Source: Solirubrobacteraceae bacterium (GTDB taxonomy: Bacteria > Actinomycetota > Thermoleophilia > Solirubrobacterales > Solirubrobacteraceae). Taken from it: a stretch of 13,859 bases of DNA. The notes under the pieces were generated by a model. That model saw only the letters and a list, made by a program, of their open reading frames with translations. It ran no database searches and had not been told where the DNA came from. Each line of letters starts with the position of its first letter. Positions within the stretch are counted from its first letter, which is position 1. Below are positions 12,739 to 13,859 of this stretch, piece by piece. The translations under genes were made by a program, and so were the position numbers. The stretch spans positions 1-13,859 of the forward strand of contig JANJUA010000424.1 of the NCBI GenBank assembly GCA_024710825.1, read 5' to 3'.

Positions 12739-13859
12739 GGGCACTTCGTCGGCGCCTTGCCTCCGTTGGCGGCGCGGGCGGCCTCGTAGGCGGCGACGTC
12801 GCGCTGGAACTCGGCGTCGGAGGAGGAGAACTCGTGCTCGCCGCAGGTGCCGGGCTTGACGACGTAGAAGAGGTGGTCGACGTCCGCCGGGTTCGCGGCC
12901 GCCTCGATCGAGGCGAGGCCCGGGCTGCCGATCGGGGTCGGCGGTAGGCCGGTGTTCGTGCGGGTGTTGTAGGGCGTGTCGGCCTCGAGCTCGGAGACCC
13001 GCAGCGGGCGGCTCCACTCGTCGAGCTCGTAGCGGGTGGTGGCGTCGATGCCGAGCGCCATGCCGTCCTTCAGGCGGTTGTAGATGACCGCGGAGATCAG
13101 GCGGCGCTCCTTGGCGACCTGCGCCTCCCGCTCGACCATCGAGGCGATGATGAGGACGTCGTAGGGCGTGAGGTTCGCGCGCTTGGCGGCGCGGAGGCTC
13201 ACCTCGGCGAAGTTCTGCTCGAACGCCTCGAGCTGAGCGGCGACCAGCCGCCGGGCGTTCGCCTTCGAGGCCTGGAGCTCGTAGGTGGCGGGGAAGAGGA
13301 AGCCCTCGAGCGTGTCGACGCTCTTCGGCGCGCCGTAGCGCTGGGGCCTGAAGCCCTTGTGGGTGCGCACCGCGCGCACGTAGCTGCCCTGCACCGCCGA
13401 CTCCCCGACGGTCCGTGCGGCCTCGCGGATCGAGCGGCCCTCGGGGATCGTGATGCGGACCGTCGGCTCGGCCTCCGGCTGGGCGCTCAGCTTCTCGAAG
13501 GCGGCGCCGTAGCTCATGTCCGCGGCGAGCACGTACTTGCCGGCCTTGAGATCGTCGCGCTTGCCGTTGATGCGGGCGCGCAGGTCGAAGAAGAAGCCGG
13601 AGGAGACGACGCCCTTCTCGGCGAGGAGGTCGCCGATCTCGCGGGCGGTGGCGCCGTTGGGGATCGTGACGGGCACCCTGCCCTCCCCCTCGCCCTTGCC
13701 GGGCTGGAAGAGGCTGAAGAGGAACCAGAGGACGACGATCGCCAGGACGATCACCAGCACGGCGAGGATCCGGCCGCCCCAGCTGCGGCGCCGGCGGGCG
13801 GGCGGGCCGGCGGGGCTGCGCGGAGGCTGGCCGGCGTAGCGGCGGCGCGGGGCCTTGGG
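12735..13859 (-). CDS. mltG: Endolytic murein transglycosylase MltG (5' truncated by window edge)
   Basis: The frame is open through the right edge, so the N-terminus lies outside. The GTG at 13760 falls at the beginning of the membrane helix and is not the likely start; upstream codons give a basic, proline-rich cytoplasmic segment (RRRYAGQPP...). The transmembrane helix LVIVLAIVVLWFLFSLF is followed by an external LysM-like region (VTIPNGATAREIGDLLAEKG) and the YceG domain. The catalytic Glu is E210 counted from that GTG (IASMVEREA). Later motifs are NRLKDGMALGIDATTRYEL and PYNTRTNTGLPPTPIGSPGLASIEAAANP. It cleaves nascent glycan strands and sets their length. The tail ends TKCP; with the Cys in PGTCGEH this leaves two external cysteines. 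It is coupled to aroE. Confidence 0.94.
   Translation of the reverse strand, partial: PKAPRRRYAGQPPRSPAGPPARRRRSWGGRILAVLVIVLAIVVLWFLFSLFQPGKGEGEGRVPVTIPNGATAREIGDLLAEKGVVSSGFFFDLRARINGKRDDLKAGKYVLAADMSYGAAFEKLSAQPEAEPTVRITIPEGRSIREAARTVGESAVQGSYVRAVRTHKGFRPQRYGAPKSVDTLEGFLFPATYELQASKANARRLVAAQLEAFEQNFAEVSLRAAKRANLTPYDVLIIASMVEREAQVAKERRLISAVIYNRLKDGMALGIDATTRYELDEWSRPLRVSELEADTPYNTRTNTGLPPTPIGSPGLASIEAAANPADVDHLFYVVKPGTCGEHEFSSSDAEFQRDVAAYEAARAANGGKAPTKCP

Noticed and set aside
1..13859. CRISPR array, defence island, prophage, IS element, tRNA or rRNA
   Set aside because: No periodic repeats, transposase, integrase, Cas or restriction motifs, terminal inverted repeats or RNA-gene sequence were found; the only repeats are two short local pairs near 52-465.

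Overview
The window is a gene-dense, very GC-rich stretch (about 75% by eye). GC-saturated third codon positions, Shine-Dalgarno-poor or apparently leaderless starts, long runs of genes overlapping by 4 nt, and a fused aroK-aroB beside mltG and aroE point to an actinobacterium. The class Thermoleophilia (Solirubrobacterales: Conexibacter, Patulibacter, Solirubrobacter type) is the best guess. That placement is inference from gene content and style; there is no rRNA here.

Left part (1-4074), accessory genes. The C-terminus of a LuxR-type regulator enters from the left edge. After a repeat-bearing spacer come a berberine-bridge-type FAD oxidase (548-1930, +) and a PAPS-dependent sulfotransferase (1969-3060, +). 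A GST-fold protein (3057-3770, -) faces the sulfotransferase so closely that the two TAG stops interlock. A divergent small membrane-anchored zinc-ribbon protein (3814-4074, +) follows.

Centre (4077-9562, all -), the shikimate operon. Transcription order is a 68-residue CxxCxGxG zinc-finger protein, aroC, a fused aroK-aroB, aroQ, a YqhT-type Xaa-Pro aminopeptidase, a hotdog thioesterase-like protein and an EVE/PUA-like protein. Four of the six junctions are ATGA overlaps, aroC/aroKB overlap by 19 nt, and the last gap is 10 nt, so this looks like one translationally coupled transcript. It encodes the enzymes for shikimate-pathway steps 2 (AroB), 3 (AroQ), 5 (AroK) and 7 (AroC); step 4 (AroE) is encoded further right. 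AroQ next to a YqhT-like peptidase is a conserved pairing, but efp, which follows it in Bacillus, is missing. Two poorly characterised genes sit there instead.

Right part (9590-13859). A 27-nt divergent promoter, with two -10-like hexamers sharing one TA step, separates the aro operon from a plus-strand trio: gluQ (glutamyl-queuosine tRNA-Asp synthetase), a two-helix membrane protein and rnd (RNase D). The outer two genes both act on tRNA. rnd runs 21 nt into the antisense 3' end of aroE, which is coupled by ATGA to mltG, the endolytic murein transglycosylase gene truncated by the right edge. The trio therefore interrupts an otherwise same-strand mltG-aroE-aroC-aroKB-aroQ-pepP block.

I see no rRNA, tRNA, CRISPR array, insertion sequence, phage gene or recognisable defence system. 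The only stretch over 100 nt without a gene is 374-547. The less ordinary items are the compact symmetric promoter, the small cysteine-motif proteins of unknown function, the non-canonical tail of the aro operon, and the recurring TANNNT box placed 6-11 nt before start codons.
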